A stretch of 64,000 nt of DNA from contig NC_060906.1 of the NCBI RefSeq assembly GCF_014805685.1, forward strand, positions 11,021,346 through 11,085,345, written 5' to 3'. Each line of letters starts with the position of its first letter. Within the stretch, counting starts at the first letter, position 1. This document shows positions 1 through 12,077 of this stretch, piece by piece. Origin of the DNA: Silurus meridionalis (taxonomy: Eukaryota > Chordata > Actinopteri > Siluriformes > Siluridae). The notes below the pieces were generated by a model. That model ran no database searches. It was not told where the DNA came from and was given only the letters and a program-made list of their open reading frames with translations. The position numbers were made by a program, and so were the translations under genes.

Positions 1-3000
1 TGAGTGAATTAATTTTTTTTTATAGATAGGATGCTTGTATAGAAAAAAAATCCCTTATTCTTGATTTGATACCAAAGCAACAGGCTTTAAAGCGGTGAGA
101 CAGGCTTTGAAGTGGTGAGTCCTGCCTTTTAAGTGGTGTGTTCTGGTGAGCTTTGGCAGTGGTGCAGAGCTGCTGACAGGCTTGACGTCTGCTCCTCATT
201 AGTTCGGATCAGCTCATATGGCACACGGAGTCGGAAGTTGACACTCAGAGTACCGTCAATCCGCTGGTCGTTGCTTGATGAAAGGAAACCCAGACGTGGA
301 TCTCCTTGGGTTGCATCTATAAACAATAAAGGAGCTCTAAATCCTCCTCAGTTCCTCAAAATTCTCCTCAGGTTTTGCATATACACACACACACACACTT
401 GAATATGAAGTCTATAGACTGTGGGCTATTTTCACAAGAGCCCAGGGCTGCCTGGTTTATGTTTTGTCTGACAAAAGCCCATTTAAGTCACCTTTCTTTA
501 GACGGCCGTCACATCCTTCTGCTCTTCTGCCCACAGAATGATGTGATTTTATCAAAGCTGACCCAATTTCTAAGAAGAGAAGAGATTGTCATAGACACCA
601 GTCATGCCTCAGTTTAGAAGTGCATCTTGCAGAAAGTTAATGGTAGAGGGGAAACAGCTGGAGGGGAATGCATTAAATGCCTTTTCCTCTTTGCTTCTCT
701 CCATCTCTCCACTCTCGCTCTACATGCTCCTCCTCTCCTTTTTGCACTTCCTGACCTTCAGTATCCCAGCTTTCCTCTAGAGTGCTAAGGGTCATGGTCA
801 GTGTTCCGGACTCATGTTCCTTCACTGATAAGGGTTTAAGACAGAGTTCTTCTCCAATGGTCTGTGTGCAGAGGTAGATATCCTGATAGCCTATCGTCTT
901 TTTCCATATGTCTGCCCATTTTGGCTTGTCTGGTATTTTTTCCAACATTTACAGCTCTCTTTTGAGCCATGATAGGCAGGGGAGGCAGTGCAGAGCCAAA
1001 AATAATGTGTCTGTTTATGTAAAGTTGAGGAAATTTTAACAGCATTATTAAAGTCGGCCCAAGTTAAACACTGGATAAATATGTTCCAAACACTGATGCT
1101 GTCTTTACAGTCGTTACACATCTGCACTTTCACACTCCTTTGCATACAAATACAGTCTAAATTAAACACTAAGAAGACCACACACGCAATTAGTTTATCA
1201 TTAGCATTAATCCCACGCTCAATAGTTTTGTCCATCTTTGTACACTCCGCTCTTGCAAAGTATGTGTTAGAAAGATGAGATGCAAAATATTTTTATATTC
1301 TAGCAGATACACTTTCTAAAAAATTATTTCCAACACCCCCTGGCACAATGTTTAGATTGTTTACAATTAATTTTGGTACTTCCTGACTGACCGTGTGTGA
1401 CTCAGATGCTATAAAGTCTGCACTTCTAACTGCCGCATGGTTGAATTTCACCGGCATGAAATTTATAATTCATATTTGATTATCCAAATATAGAAAATAG
1501 GCCTCTCTCTTTGCACCCGCTTGGCTGTTTGTTAAAAAAAAAAGTCTAAACTGGAAACCAAACAGCCTTAATTTCTGAGAATTAATGCTTACAAAACTGT
1601 ACTTATGAGTAATATAGCATCATTTTCCTAAGAAAAAAAACTAAGGCACCATTTCTTAGTGTTTCAAATCGGCCAAATGAATGAGTGGAAAACTTCTTTT
1701 GGCTAAAAGAAAAACTCATTTACGGCTTCATGATCTTTGAAATCGTTGGCTTGAAAGCATGATTGAGTTCCAAACTTATTCAGTGTTTAAAACTATCCAG
1801 ACATACAGTAGGTACGCTTTTTAATATTTAAATAGTGTACAAAAGCATCAGGCATACACATTTTCCACTCTATTAATAGGTTTCCGTTGGGACAGTATTA
1901 AAGACACACTCCTGCATGCTTACATGTAAATACACACAAGCCGCACTGGTTCCTGTTGCTGATGAGGCATTTCAAACACAATGGGCTAACAGTACAGAGG
2001 AAGAACACTTTCACATGGAAGGGTCTCGCCACAGGAAGCACTCCCTCCATGATGAAGCTTCATTACTGCTTAGGGTCAGAGGACAGAGGTCGTAGTGTTA
2101 GTCTTTTGTGTAATAGAATGGCTCGTCTGCCACAGAGCTATTATATACTCATGAGCTCATTACTATCATATGTACTCTTCTGAGGAATAATGGCATACAC
2201 ATACAATTAGTGAGGGGATTTTTTGTGCCAGTTTTCTGATGTCATTTGTACTTGTGTCTAAAGGTCACATAGAAAATGGCATGATCTAATCATGAACATT
2301 TGTATCTTCGTGGCTGCCCTTTCTAAAGTGTGCAGACTCAAACTATGGCAAAGCACTCTCTGTGTGTGAAGAGACAGACAAAGATATAGAGAGAGATTGG
2401 TTTCAATTATCCACCATTATAAAAGACACATTGTTATAAATAATAGCAAGGAACACTCCCTCAGTCAAAACCTGTACCCTTTTTAAAATCTAAAACTGGA
2501 ACAGTTGAAGGCTTATATAAGTCATAGGCCAAAAAAGGGAAATCCTTTTTTTAGCTGTGCCATGTTTCCCTTCTGCTATTTCCCTGCTACGATGTGGCAT
2601 TACTGATAGCATGACAGGAAATGTAAAAAAAAAAAAAAAAACTTGCCAGTTGAATTATGCATATATTTCCTATTATACAGTTTCTGTCTACTTTATGTGT
2701 GTGCACGTGTGTGCAATGGCAGGCTTGTTGGAATCTGTTACTGCTATTAGCATTTCACTCATCTGGATCCCAGGCTTTAGTCAAATACATGGGTGTGGAT
2801 GACTAAATGTGACGAAAGCCACTTCATCTAACTCTATCTCATGTACAGTTGAAAGAAATCTAGTAAAAAAGTAATGCTTTTGTTGGATTTGATGCAAATT
2901 GAGTCAGAAAAAAACACAAAACCATGTTGCACATCGCTCTCACCTTAACCGTAACCTTTCATAAACTATGTTGAAATCGCAGAAATGTATACTTTTAACA

Positions 3001-3705
3001 TTGTGTACTGTAAACTGGCTTTTGTGAATTGCAGAGTGTGTTGGCTTCATCTTTACATCAGCTCTGCCAGAAGCACTAAATCATCTGGACTTTTCCAAGC
3101 CGAAATGTCAGACATTCATACTCCATTTGGCCTTATAAGCCAGTCCAGGTGGGGAATTAGATCACTGGTTTGACCTTCAAGACTCCTTAAGTATCCTTCT
3201 GGAAGTGCTTGGCTTGCTGCCACATGCACAACTATTATTCCCCCCCTATTTTCCTGTTACACCAGTGATATCATTGGGCCATACGTTCATGGCTGGCAGG
3301 CGATATCTTCTCCTTTCCACAACACCTCTTACACATGGTTCACTCGGACTTCACTTGCTTCAAGGAGGCCCAGGGAAATAAGTTCAGGCATTTTGTCTTT
3401 CCTTGTGACTCAGTGATTTTGAAAGACTATTGTGGTTGGACCGTGATTATCAGAGTATGAGCTCAGAGAAGGAAGTAGCTACGTTAGAGCTGCTGAGGTC
3501 ATAAGCTGATAACGTTTTTAAAAGCCCCATCTGAACTAAGTTTTGACTCATAAAAATTATATATCATTTCACTATTTAGTGGTGGACTAATACCTAACAA
3601 CATGTACATGTTATATTTAAGATTGCTGCTTTGTATGGGTACAGCTTGTGGTCGCTTTAGGCTTTATTTTAACAATACTTTTGTTTTCTTTTGTCTCTTC
3701 TGTAG
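1..3705 (+). other. plpp3: Last intron of plpp3 (partial, 5' end outside window)
   Basis: This stretch lies upstream of the plpp3 terminal exon and ends in a strong acceptor: a T-rich tract (ttgtctcttctgtag) with AG at 3704-3705. I looked for the preceding plpp3 exon, which should encode the third phosphatase motif (SRxxxxxHxxxD), and did not see it, so the intron is at least 3.7 kb long. It holds a small imperfect ~21-bp tandem repeat near 84-137 (caggcttt.aag.ggtgag units) and a poly-A run near 2625-2641. The short ORFs here have no recognisable domains. Confidence 0.65.
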
Positions 3706-3834
3706 GTCTTCTATGTGTCGGACCTATTTAAGCCCAAAGACAAGACCGTCAGTCCTCCACCTTCACCCATCAAGAAAGAACTCCTACCCTCAACTGACAT
3801 CATAGACAGGAACAACCATCACAACATGGTGTGA
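3706..3834 (+). CDS. plpp3: plpp3 terminal coding exon (phospholipid phosphatase 3, C-terminal tail)
   Basis: PLPP3 (LPP3/PPAP2B) is a six-pass membrane phosphatase that dephosphorylates extracellular lysophosphatidate, phosphatidate and sphingosine-1-phosphate. This exon supplies 42 residues and the stop. It starts VFYVSDLF, which fits the end of the sixth membrane helix, continues through a Pro/Ser/Lys-rich cytosolic tail (PPPSPIKKELL), and ends DIIDRNNHHNMV. From memory, mammalian PLPP3 ends almost identically (DIIDRNNHHNMM), which makes the assignment strong. The reading frame starts at the first base after the AG acceptor, and TGA is at 3832-3834. The frame differs from that of the longer ORF starting at 3602, which is a shadow. 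The catalytic motifs lie in upstream exons outside the window. Confidence 0.88.
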   Translation, partial: VFYVSDLFKPKDKTVSPPPSPIKKELLPSTDIIDRNNHHNMV

Positions 3835-4815
3835 GAGGAGAACATGGGAGGAAGCATCCCTAGAATTCCATCATACCGTTTGAAGAACCTGAAGAGCCAC
3901 CTGTGAATAAAGAGAAGCAGCATTTTAGCTGCTGCTCTCTCTTTCTCTCATCTGACAGTAGAATGTAGAGGCAGGAGACAGAGACTTTTTTTTTTTTTTT
4001 TTACTATTGAGACTCTTTATTTTTGTACTTTTACAAACCTTGCTGTTTCTTATTTGAGCCCAATTTATGAATGCTAAACAATCATAAGAAAAGTCAATTA
4101 TTTTTGGGAGTTTGTTCCTAAAGCAGCAGAGACTAAATGTGCATATAACCCTCAATGGAGTTAAATGCAGAAAGAATACAAGGGCCACATTAATAATGGG
4201 GCAGAAGGAAAGCAAAACAAGTACTAATGAATGAATGGATGCATGGAAAATGAATGAAGATTGTGACTGTAAGTGTGACTGGTCATGTGACGCCTGCTCT
4301 CTCTTTCTCCCTCTCTCTTACTCTTTATATTATAACCCCTTTTCCTCTCTTGTCTCCAAGGCCTTTTGCCAGTATAAGACAACAAATTCCTTAGTTAGGA
4401 ATGATACTTTATTACCTGCAAAGTTACTAGCACAGATATATTAACAAAATTAAGAAATAATAACTTATAGCACTATATTCGATCATTATTAAAAAAAAAA
4501 CGTCACCACTCGCTATCTGGGCGGTTTAGCTCTGAGGACTCTCGATGAGGTTTAGTGTTAGACTAAATACCAGTTGAACTCTTACACTGTGGTATGTGGG
4601 GGTCCTGCAGAATCTAGTGAACTACACATATCATTATGATATGCTGACACTCCTAAGCACTAGACCTATCCTGGCTGTCTAAAGCTATCCACACAGAGGC
4701 CAAGCTCCAAGGGATGTTGCATTTTAGTGGGGTTTTAAGGGAAGGGATGGGGGGAATGGGCTGTAGATAACAAAAGGTAGTCCAATTTTAATAGTGAAAT
4801 AGTGAATAAAAAAAT
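3835..4815 (+). other. plpp3: Probable plpp3 3' UTR
   Basis: The sequence follows the plpp3 stop directly. Canonical AATAAA hexamers occur at 3906-3911, only ~70 bases after the stop, and at 4805-4810. Mammalian plpp3 has a long 3' UTR, so the distal site may be the main one. The transcript end cannot be fixed from sequence alone. Confidence 0.45.
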
Positions 4816-5127
4816 TATGTAGGTAAGAAAGCATGGCAGAGCCATGCATCTGCCTCCACTGGGTGTGACTTGTGCTGGGAAAGATGGGATGCAGGCAGGC
4901 AGGTTGAGTCCAATCGACTGCACGGGCTTGGCACATTTCATTTTTGGATGGGTGAACGAGTCTCTTCTGCTGGCTGGTATTGATTTTTCTCCCTTCCAAA
5001 CACATAATCACTCAACAGCAGTGCCAACTGTATTAATAGCCAGGGATGGTGTTAATGAAATTGCCTGCCAGAACTCCCATCCAACCCAACATGTTTAAGG
5101 TGTGGGGTCCCACCACACTCAGTGCCA

Positions 5128-5132
<5 letters not shown>

Positions 5133-5183
<51 letters not shown>
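5133..5183. repeat. (TG)n microsatellite
   Basis: About 25 uninterrupted TG units, followed by degenerate TG-rich sequence to about 5225. Confidence 0.97.
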
Positions 5184-5185
<2 letters not shown>

Positions 5186-5503
5186 GTGTGTACAGTATGA
5201 GTGAGATTCTGTGTATGTGTGTGTCTCACTGTGTTCCTGCACATAGTCCCTGCCTCTGTGCAGAAGACTGTTACCATGTGAAGAAAAAAAATGGAAGAAA
5301 ACTGTGGATTTATTTTCTTTAAATGCCTCTTGGGCCTTTTCTTATCTTAAAACAAAGTCTACTGTTCTCACTAACACATGTACAGTGCTGCCAGATTAGT
5401 TTACATACCAGTATAGTGTATTATCTACACAATGCCACCCAGACTCTAAACAAGTTGCACATCCCTCATGTTGTCTAGTCCGTCCTATCATTTCAGCAAA
5501 CTG

Positions 5504-5506
<3 letters not shown>

Positions 5507-5559
<53 letters not shown>
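5507..5559. repeat. (TC)n microsatellite
   Basis: About 26 perfect TC units. This is a polypyrimidine mirror repeat able to form triplex DNA. Confidence 0.97.
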
Positions 5560-5563
<4 letters not shown>

Positions 5564-7147
5564 TATATAAATAATGTATAGATCACTAAAATTAACTATG
5601 TAAAATATTATTTCTGAACATATTTAGATATATCCACTATAAAGAAAAACAGTGTCATGACCTGTGTTATTTACAAATTGCTGCTTCACCAAGCATTGAT
5701 TGACAATTTTTTTCTGTATTTAGCTTACTAAACTATTGTAGATTTGTCATATTAAGTTTTTTAAAGAACTACACCTACAAAAATGTATCAAATTTCACTA
5801 TTAATATTTTTGTATTGTCTCATTGTTTTGTACAAAAGAAATAATAGCAATTTTTTTTCTGCTAAATGTACCTAGATCTAATACATGTGTTATGAAATAA
5901 AAAAAAATGCTTATTATGAACAGAAAGTATTACGTGATTGTTTAAGTAATAAGGGTGTTAATGTTCACTCTAGCGTAACACACTTTGAAAGAGTGCATGA
6001 CTTCACTGTTTTTGGCAGTGTGCTACAGAGTGTGTGGCTACCAGTGTTATGGTCTCTGAGGGCAGTTTTAAAGACAGTGTGTCTGACTTGTTGCAGTAAA
6101 TTTGCTTTCAGATTTGTTACAGAAAGGGGCTGGGATTAAAAAAAAAATTTTTTTTTATCTGTTTACACCTCTATAACCTACAGTATCCCCGGGATAGATG
6201 TAAGAACCGATCAAGCACAAAACATTGGACACAGGACCATGGTGAGTCATAAATGTGTGTCAAAAAAAACTGCAGCCAAGAGCACAAGTGTGCCAGGGTT
6301 GAGCTTGAGGTCTTGGCAAAAACGAAGGTACAGATAGATCATAGTGGTGGCATCTGGAGCAGTTCTGAAGAAGCAGGCTGGCACTGCCACCATGTTTGGC
6401 TCAAGTGTGTGGAGAAAAGCTGGCACTGCCTGTGTATAGGAAGGAGACCATGAGAAAAGACATGCTTATAAGTCAGAGTGTGTATGCTTGTTATGGAGAC
6501 CATATTGGTGCTTAGAAAAAGGGTGATAGAAGTTATTATTCTCTGCCTCTTCTACTTACAGAGACTGGCATGTCTGTATATAGTAAATGCAGTAATAATG
6601 TCTAGGCCAGTATTTTGAATAGTCTAGTTCAGTGGTGCTTAAAGTGGATTCTTTGAAGCATCAACAGAGGGTCTGTGTTTTGTTCATTTTGTTGCAGTGG
6701 TAGAAATAATAACCTACTATTATCAGAGTTGTACATATTTTTGATTATCTTATAGTTGTTAGCTTGTCTGTCTGGTCATGTGAATTCAAAGGGTTTAATC
6801 CAAATTTTATTAAGTCACAAATAGATAAATAAATAATGGCTACTTGGATTTCTTCTGCTGTGACAGTGGAAAGTTCTTGAATAAATAAAAAGTTGACTGA
6901 TTGCAATAAATAGCCAGAATAATATATTATACATCTAAATAATAAGCCAAATATTTGATTAGTTCGTAGCATAAAAAAATAAGCTTATTTAGGGATATGG
7001 TTGTTCCATCATGTTTCACAGTTGACTGTGAGAGTTACAGGAATTTGTGTATTGGTATAAAAAAAAATTATATAAAAAGTTCGTTGTTTCAGGTTTGAGT
7101 TGTAAAACAGTGTTGACTGTCATGAGAAAAACACTGTTAAAGAGAAA

Positions 7148-7152
<5 letters not shown>

Positions 7153-7229
<77 letters not shown>

Positions 7230-7241
7230 AAGAGAGAGAGA
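7153..7241. repeat. Compound (TG)n(AG)n microsatellite
   Basis: About 22 TG units pass directly into about 20 AG units with a few AAAG interruptions. Confidence 0.96.
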
Positions 7242-7359
7242 CCTTAAAAAAGGAAAACATTCTTTTCATCACATCTATTTAGCAGGTCTGGATTTCTGCT
7301 TAGGGCAACTATATCAACTCTCAGAATCTATATATCCATTCCTCTTGACACATGAGGAC

Positions 7360-7362
<3 letters not shown>

Positions 7363-7422
<60 letters not shown>
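7363..7422. repeat. (TC)n microsatellite
   Basis: Thirty perfect TC units, only about 120 bp from the AG tract at 7197-7241. The two tracts are complementary and could pair as an inverted repeat. Confidence 0.96.
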
Positions 7423-7424
<2 letters not shown>

Positions 7425-10400
7425 CTTGCAAGACTATGCTGAAATCTCTCTTTTCAGCTGTTATCTTCTGCCATAATCAGTTACACTGACCTGCAGGATT
7501 GAATCTTGAGGTTTGTCCTTGACACCCAGTACTTTTGAGCATGAATTTAATACAGATTTCCAAAACTCTCTTTGAAAATCTGGATACTCAATATACAGTA
7601 TAAATAATATATAATAGCACTGTCTAATATTTGTAGTCCACTTATAGAAAACCCCACATTCAAATGAACTATTTGAGCAAACTAAAAGCTACTGGGCCTG
7701 GGCTGAATGACTGCACAGGAGGGCACTTGGACTTTGGGGAAATAGAAGTGTTGGCATACAGTAGGACCACATATACAGTAGAGTGAAAAAAATTCATCCA
7801 GGGACAAGGGGGGCACTGTGGTTGGGGGAGAAACTGTCCAGCTGTGGCAGATATGGGAATGAGGCCAGCTCAAGGGTGGAACCTGCAGGAAGGGGGTCCG
7901 TGGCTCACAGGGGCTTTTCAGTTCACTGTAACCAAGAAAGAGGAGGGGGACCCTGGGCAGGGCTCAGTTCCTCACTTCCTTTAGGGAAATGGAATGCATT
8001 CCTCAGAGCTATGCTAGAGAAAAGAGAAAGACAGGGAGGAAGGGAGATGGATTTATGGTGATGGGTGTGTGCCTGTGTGTGTTGGGTGGGTAAGGAGGGT
8101 GGTAGCTAACCCAGGACAATCAAAATAACAAAGGATTAATGAGAATTTTATAGGTACACCTGATGTTATATTTGAGCAATATCTGTATCATTATTTAAGA
8201 ATTAAATAATTTTGAAGAGTTTGTGCATTATTTGAAAGTGTCACTGCGTTTTACTTGATCACAAATACATTTTTCATGGTGCACCATTTTGCTACACTAA
8301 TCCTTTCAAAATGCCACGGCAAATGTTTCAGCGTCGGCTGCTTTTACTGGAATTAATCAAGTGCTTATTTCCACAGGATTATCCTGTGGAGCAAATATAG
8401 ACTTAAACTAATCACATCGTTTCCTGTTGGCTCCATATATAGAGTAATAAGTAAGTAAACCAATAACATCCATTGAATAGTGAAAGGTACAGATGGTCTA
8501 ATTTTTGTTGTCTCAGTTATGTGGGTTACAGTAGGTTTTTGATTGGATTTTAATGAGTAAGTATGTACATTTAAAACATTTAAAGATTGGGTTTTCCTCA
8601 GTAATACAAAACTCAGAACCAAAATCAGTTGTACAAATGTAATAATGAAAACATTGTTAAAATATATTTATTGTATTTATAAGTGATCCTGAAGTACATG
8701 ATTACCATAAATTAAATGTTTCTAGACATTTTTACTAATTAAAAGTTTTAAATGTTGACATAGATCTTTTGGATATTTATGTAAATGATTTAACCAATCC
8801 AAAAAAAAAAAAAGCATTAAAGCTTCATCCTTGAAATTATTAGAGAAACCATATTTGGTATGTGTATGTATATGCCAAATAATCATATGTTTGATTTTTG
8901 TAATCGTATAATAAGTTTTCTGAAGTTTGTGGCCAGAAAAGTGCAATAAAAGATACAAGAGGTATCATGCACTCCACTGGGTTTCATAGATAGATAAGAA
9001 ACCAATGTTCTTTGTCATTCTATGATTAATTTTTATTCTCATACTATAAAATCTAATTCAAGCAGTGTTGTCAGTGGGTGCATCTCTAAATAGGGAGAAA
9101 TGGTTGAGAAATAGCATAGTGATGTGGCATGTGTTTGCTTTTTGACCACTGAGACTCTGCTGGCTGAGCCTGCAATCCGACAGCTGTCACATTTCAATGT
9201 TAAGGCTATTAGGCCGAAGTGGTTTTCATCCCTGTGCATGCTGATCATTTGCACAGATCTTGTTCTTGTGATGGGCAGACTACTAAGCACTGCATTTCTT
9301 TTTACCCATAATGTTGCAAGTCATCAAAGGCATTCATTTCAGTCTTGACTTTTGAGACTGTCAGCAGAGGCTTGTATGGTAGGTATATCATGTGTAGTTG
9401 GGACATTGCCACACATGAGGATTGATGTATATTAATCCTGTGCTCTTTTAGGTAGGAACTGTTTATCTCTGTACAGACAACTAGTCTGAATTATGGAAAC
9501 TAGACATAAAGATGAATATAGATAAAAAAGACATACAGTTTTAAACATATATACATGAATGGTGATTTATGCCCAAACTCTTCATTTCCCCCCGGACCAA
9601 TTGTGTAATGCTGAAGTGTGTAATGCTGCTTTGTCAAATTTCTTAAAAAACAAATAGCCTTTGGAGGTATACAGTCAAATAAGTGTCAAGGAGAAGCAGA
9701 TCACTCCTATATCAGCTCTGATTCTGAAGTATGATATAGCTACAAAACTGCAGACACGGTGTGTATCTGTATTATTCATTACTGAAACACAGTTCATGAG
9801 TCTTTGCAATTCTGAACAGCCCCTCCACTTTACCCTGTTCCTTTTCCACCAATTTACTGCCATATGTGGTTCGTGTGGAAGAGGTAAACTGACTACAAAA
9901 AGTAAATATTAGTCCCTTTGCATTTAAGATTTCGTCAAATCCAACTGCAGAATGCAAATCCGAGTAAATATTTGCGAATAATTCACAACAAGGACAGCTC
10001 TGCTTGAGTAGTTCTGGCTGTCAGACCTGACATTTTATACACAATCTAATTGAGTTTGTGTGCACAATTCACTTATGCTCTTGACTAAGTGCAATGTAGA
10101 ACAACAGCCAGTTTCAACATACTATGAGCTAATCTTAACAAGTGGTGAAAGAAAAACAATTGTTCTTTTTTCTTTTTTTTTCTTTTTTTTTTAGGAAGAA
10201 CTCTTAAACATCAGAAAGCCAACAACACAAGCGTCTTCATCTCATGGGAAGCTGAAGTGTTGATGTTTGATAAAATCTCTCCAAGGTTCATTAACAACAG
10301 AGACATCTGGGTAAATCTAAAAAGAGTGCAAAGCATTGATATTTGTGAATTAGATAAATTGTTTTAAAAGTCCAGACAACCAAGCATTTTTGCCAAAACC

Positions 10401-12008
10401 TAATCAGAATGACACATTTACCCTCAGTTGTATAGTAGTTTAAACATACTTTGCACTGGAATAAAGCTTTTACATTTGATTGTAATAAAAATATGTATTT
10501 TGCATCTATTACAATCAGTTTCCAAAGCTGCATCTGCAAAAAATGTGTATTGTGCTGTGTGTTTTGAGTGGTGGGCCTACACAAGTATTGCATTGGCATG
10601 GTTTCAGTGAGGGATATGATAGCTCTCCAATTTGATTTCAAATTGGATATAACCAGAAAGTGGTTTGTTTTAAAGGTCAGATTTCCCTCATGGTTAATCT
10701 CCTCTATTGCAGAGTGTTCAGAAGATGATGGATTTGATGAAGTAGATCATAAAGTTTTGCACAAACTTGTGTCAGCTTAAGTACACACTGTAATTAAAGC
10801 AAAAACCAGAGAAGGCAAAACACTGAGAAGCTCTGGATTCGAAAAATTATACTTTTCATTCCAGTTTTTGCCAATAATACTGTATAATTTGAAATGAAAA
10901 CTGTTGTACTAAATAATCTTTAACATTATTTTACATAATTCAAATTTACATAATAATACATAATGTTTTCTTTTCTAAACTTTTGGACCCTACTGTATTT
11001 TTTAGAAAATTACATCTCATCATAACTCATAATGGAATAATAGTAATTGCTAGAACAGAACAGATCTGCGTGGATTCTCTCTTCTTAGCAGCTCATCATA
11101 GCTGATAGAGAGAGCAGACATGCATCTGGTACCTGAATTAGTAACAGCAAATCAGTATATTACTTATACTTAATAAAAAAAAAAGAAAAGAAAAAGAAAA
11201 GAAAAACATTATGTAGGTAATTTCTAGTCTTATTGTCAGTAATAAGATTAACAGTAACTGGTGAACATTGCAGTGCTCATTGCCATATAAAGGTCGGCCT
11301 TGACTTCTAAGATCTTTCAGATCTGATATACTGACGTCTTTGTGTCTCACATACCTTAGCCAGACACGCCAATAGAGCCATATTAAGAGATAATGCATGT
11401 GCCGCACTGTTAAGTGTTTGTTCTCCAGCCATGACTTCTGGCCCTTGCTTCTTTGAATTGCTTCTGTGTTTGTTGATGTATCCTAATTCCTTTATTATTA
11501 TAATTTTTCTCTTCAGTTGGACATTACATTAAATAAATTACATTACTCAGTGTTAAGGAATGAACAGAATGGAATCTTACATTTGTTACAGAATTTCTAG
11601 TAAAGGTCTTTTGTGTCATTCTTTTGATAAAATATGGAGCAATCCGTTTAACAGTAATAAGTCATTTTTCTTTTGGGAGTCTTGGTGTTTCTTGCGGCTA
11701 AGAGGGATTCACCACTTCTTCATGTCGAGCTAGTGGTCAGCTCAAGGGGGTTTGAGTCACACCACGTAATGTCTGCTGCGAATGCTGAGTTGGACAACAC
11801 TTGTCCAATTTTCCAGTAACTAGAGGGAGAATGCTGAGAATCTGGAACTAATGCTGACTTAAGGGAAGTGTGGATGTAGACACTGGTGGACACCTGCCTC
11901 CTGTCTCATGCACTCTCCGTTGTGGGAGGATGATCTGGAACACATTAACTCAACTAAAGATGCTCTTTCTCACTTGCTCTCATGCTCTCATTGTCTCTGA
12001 ACACAAGC

Positions 12009-12077
12009 TCTTGTCTAAAGATAAAATATGGTGTTGAGACGTGACGTCTCAACACCATATTTTATCTTTAGACAAGA
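12009..12077. repeat. Perfect 34-bp inverted repeat with 1-nt spacer
   Basis: Bases 12009-12042 are the exact reverse complement of 12044-12077, with a single G at 12043 as spacer. The innermost sequence is gagacgt g acgtctc. No coding or TIR signature is present in the arms. It could be a cruciform-forming element, the fold-back remnant of a transposon, or a read or assembly fold-back artefact. Confidence 0.95.

Noticed and set aside
10193..10263. T-rich acceptor-like tract followed by a 22-codon open stretch ending TGA
   Set aside because: A stretch this short is open by chance often, no known C-terminus matches, and the T-rich tract is common in this AT-rich DNA.
10712..10780. Acceptor-like tract before an acidic reading frame (CSEDDGFDEVDHKV)
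   Set aside because: It looks exon-like in composition but is only about 22 codons long, has no recognisable family and no partner exon nearby.
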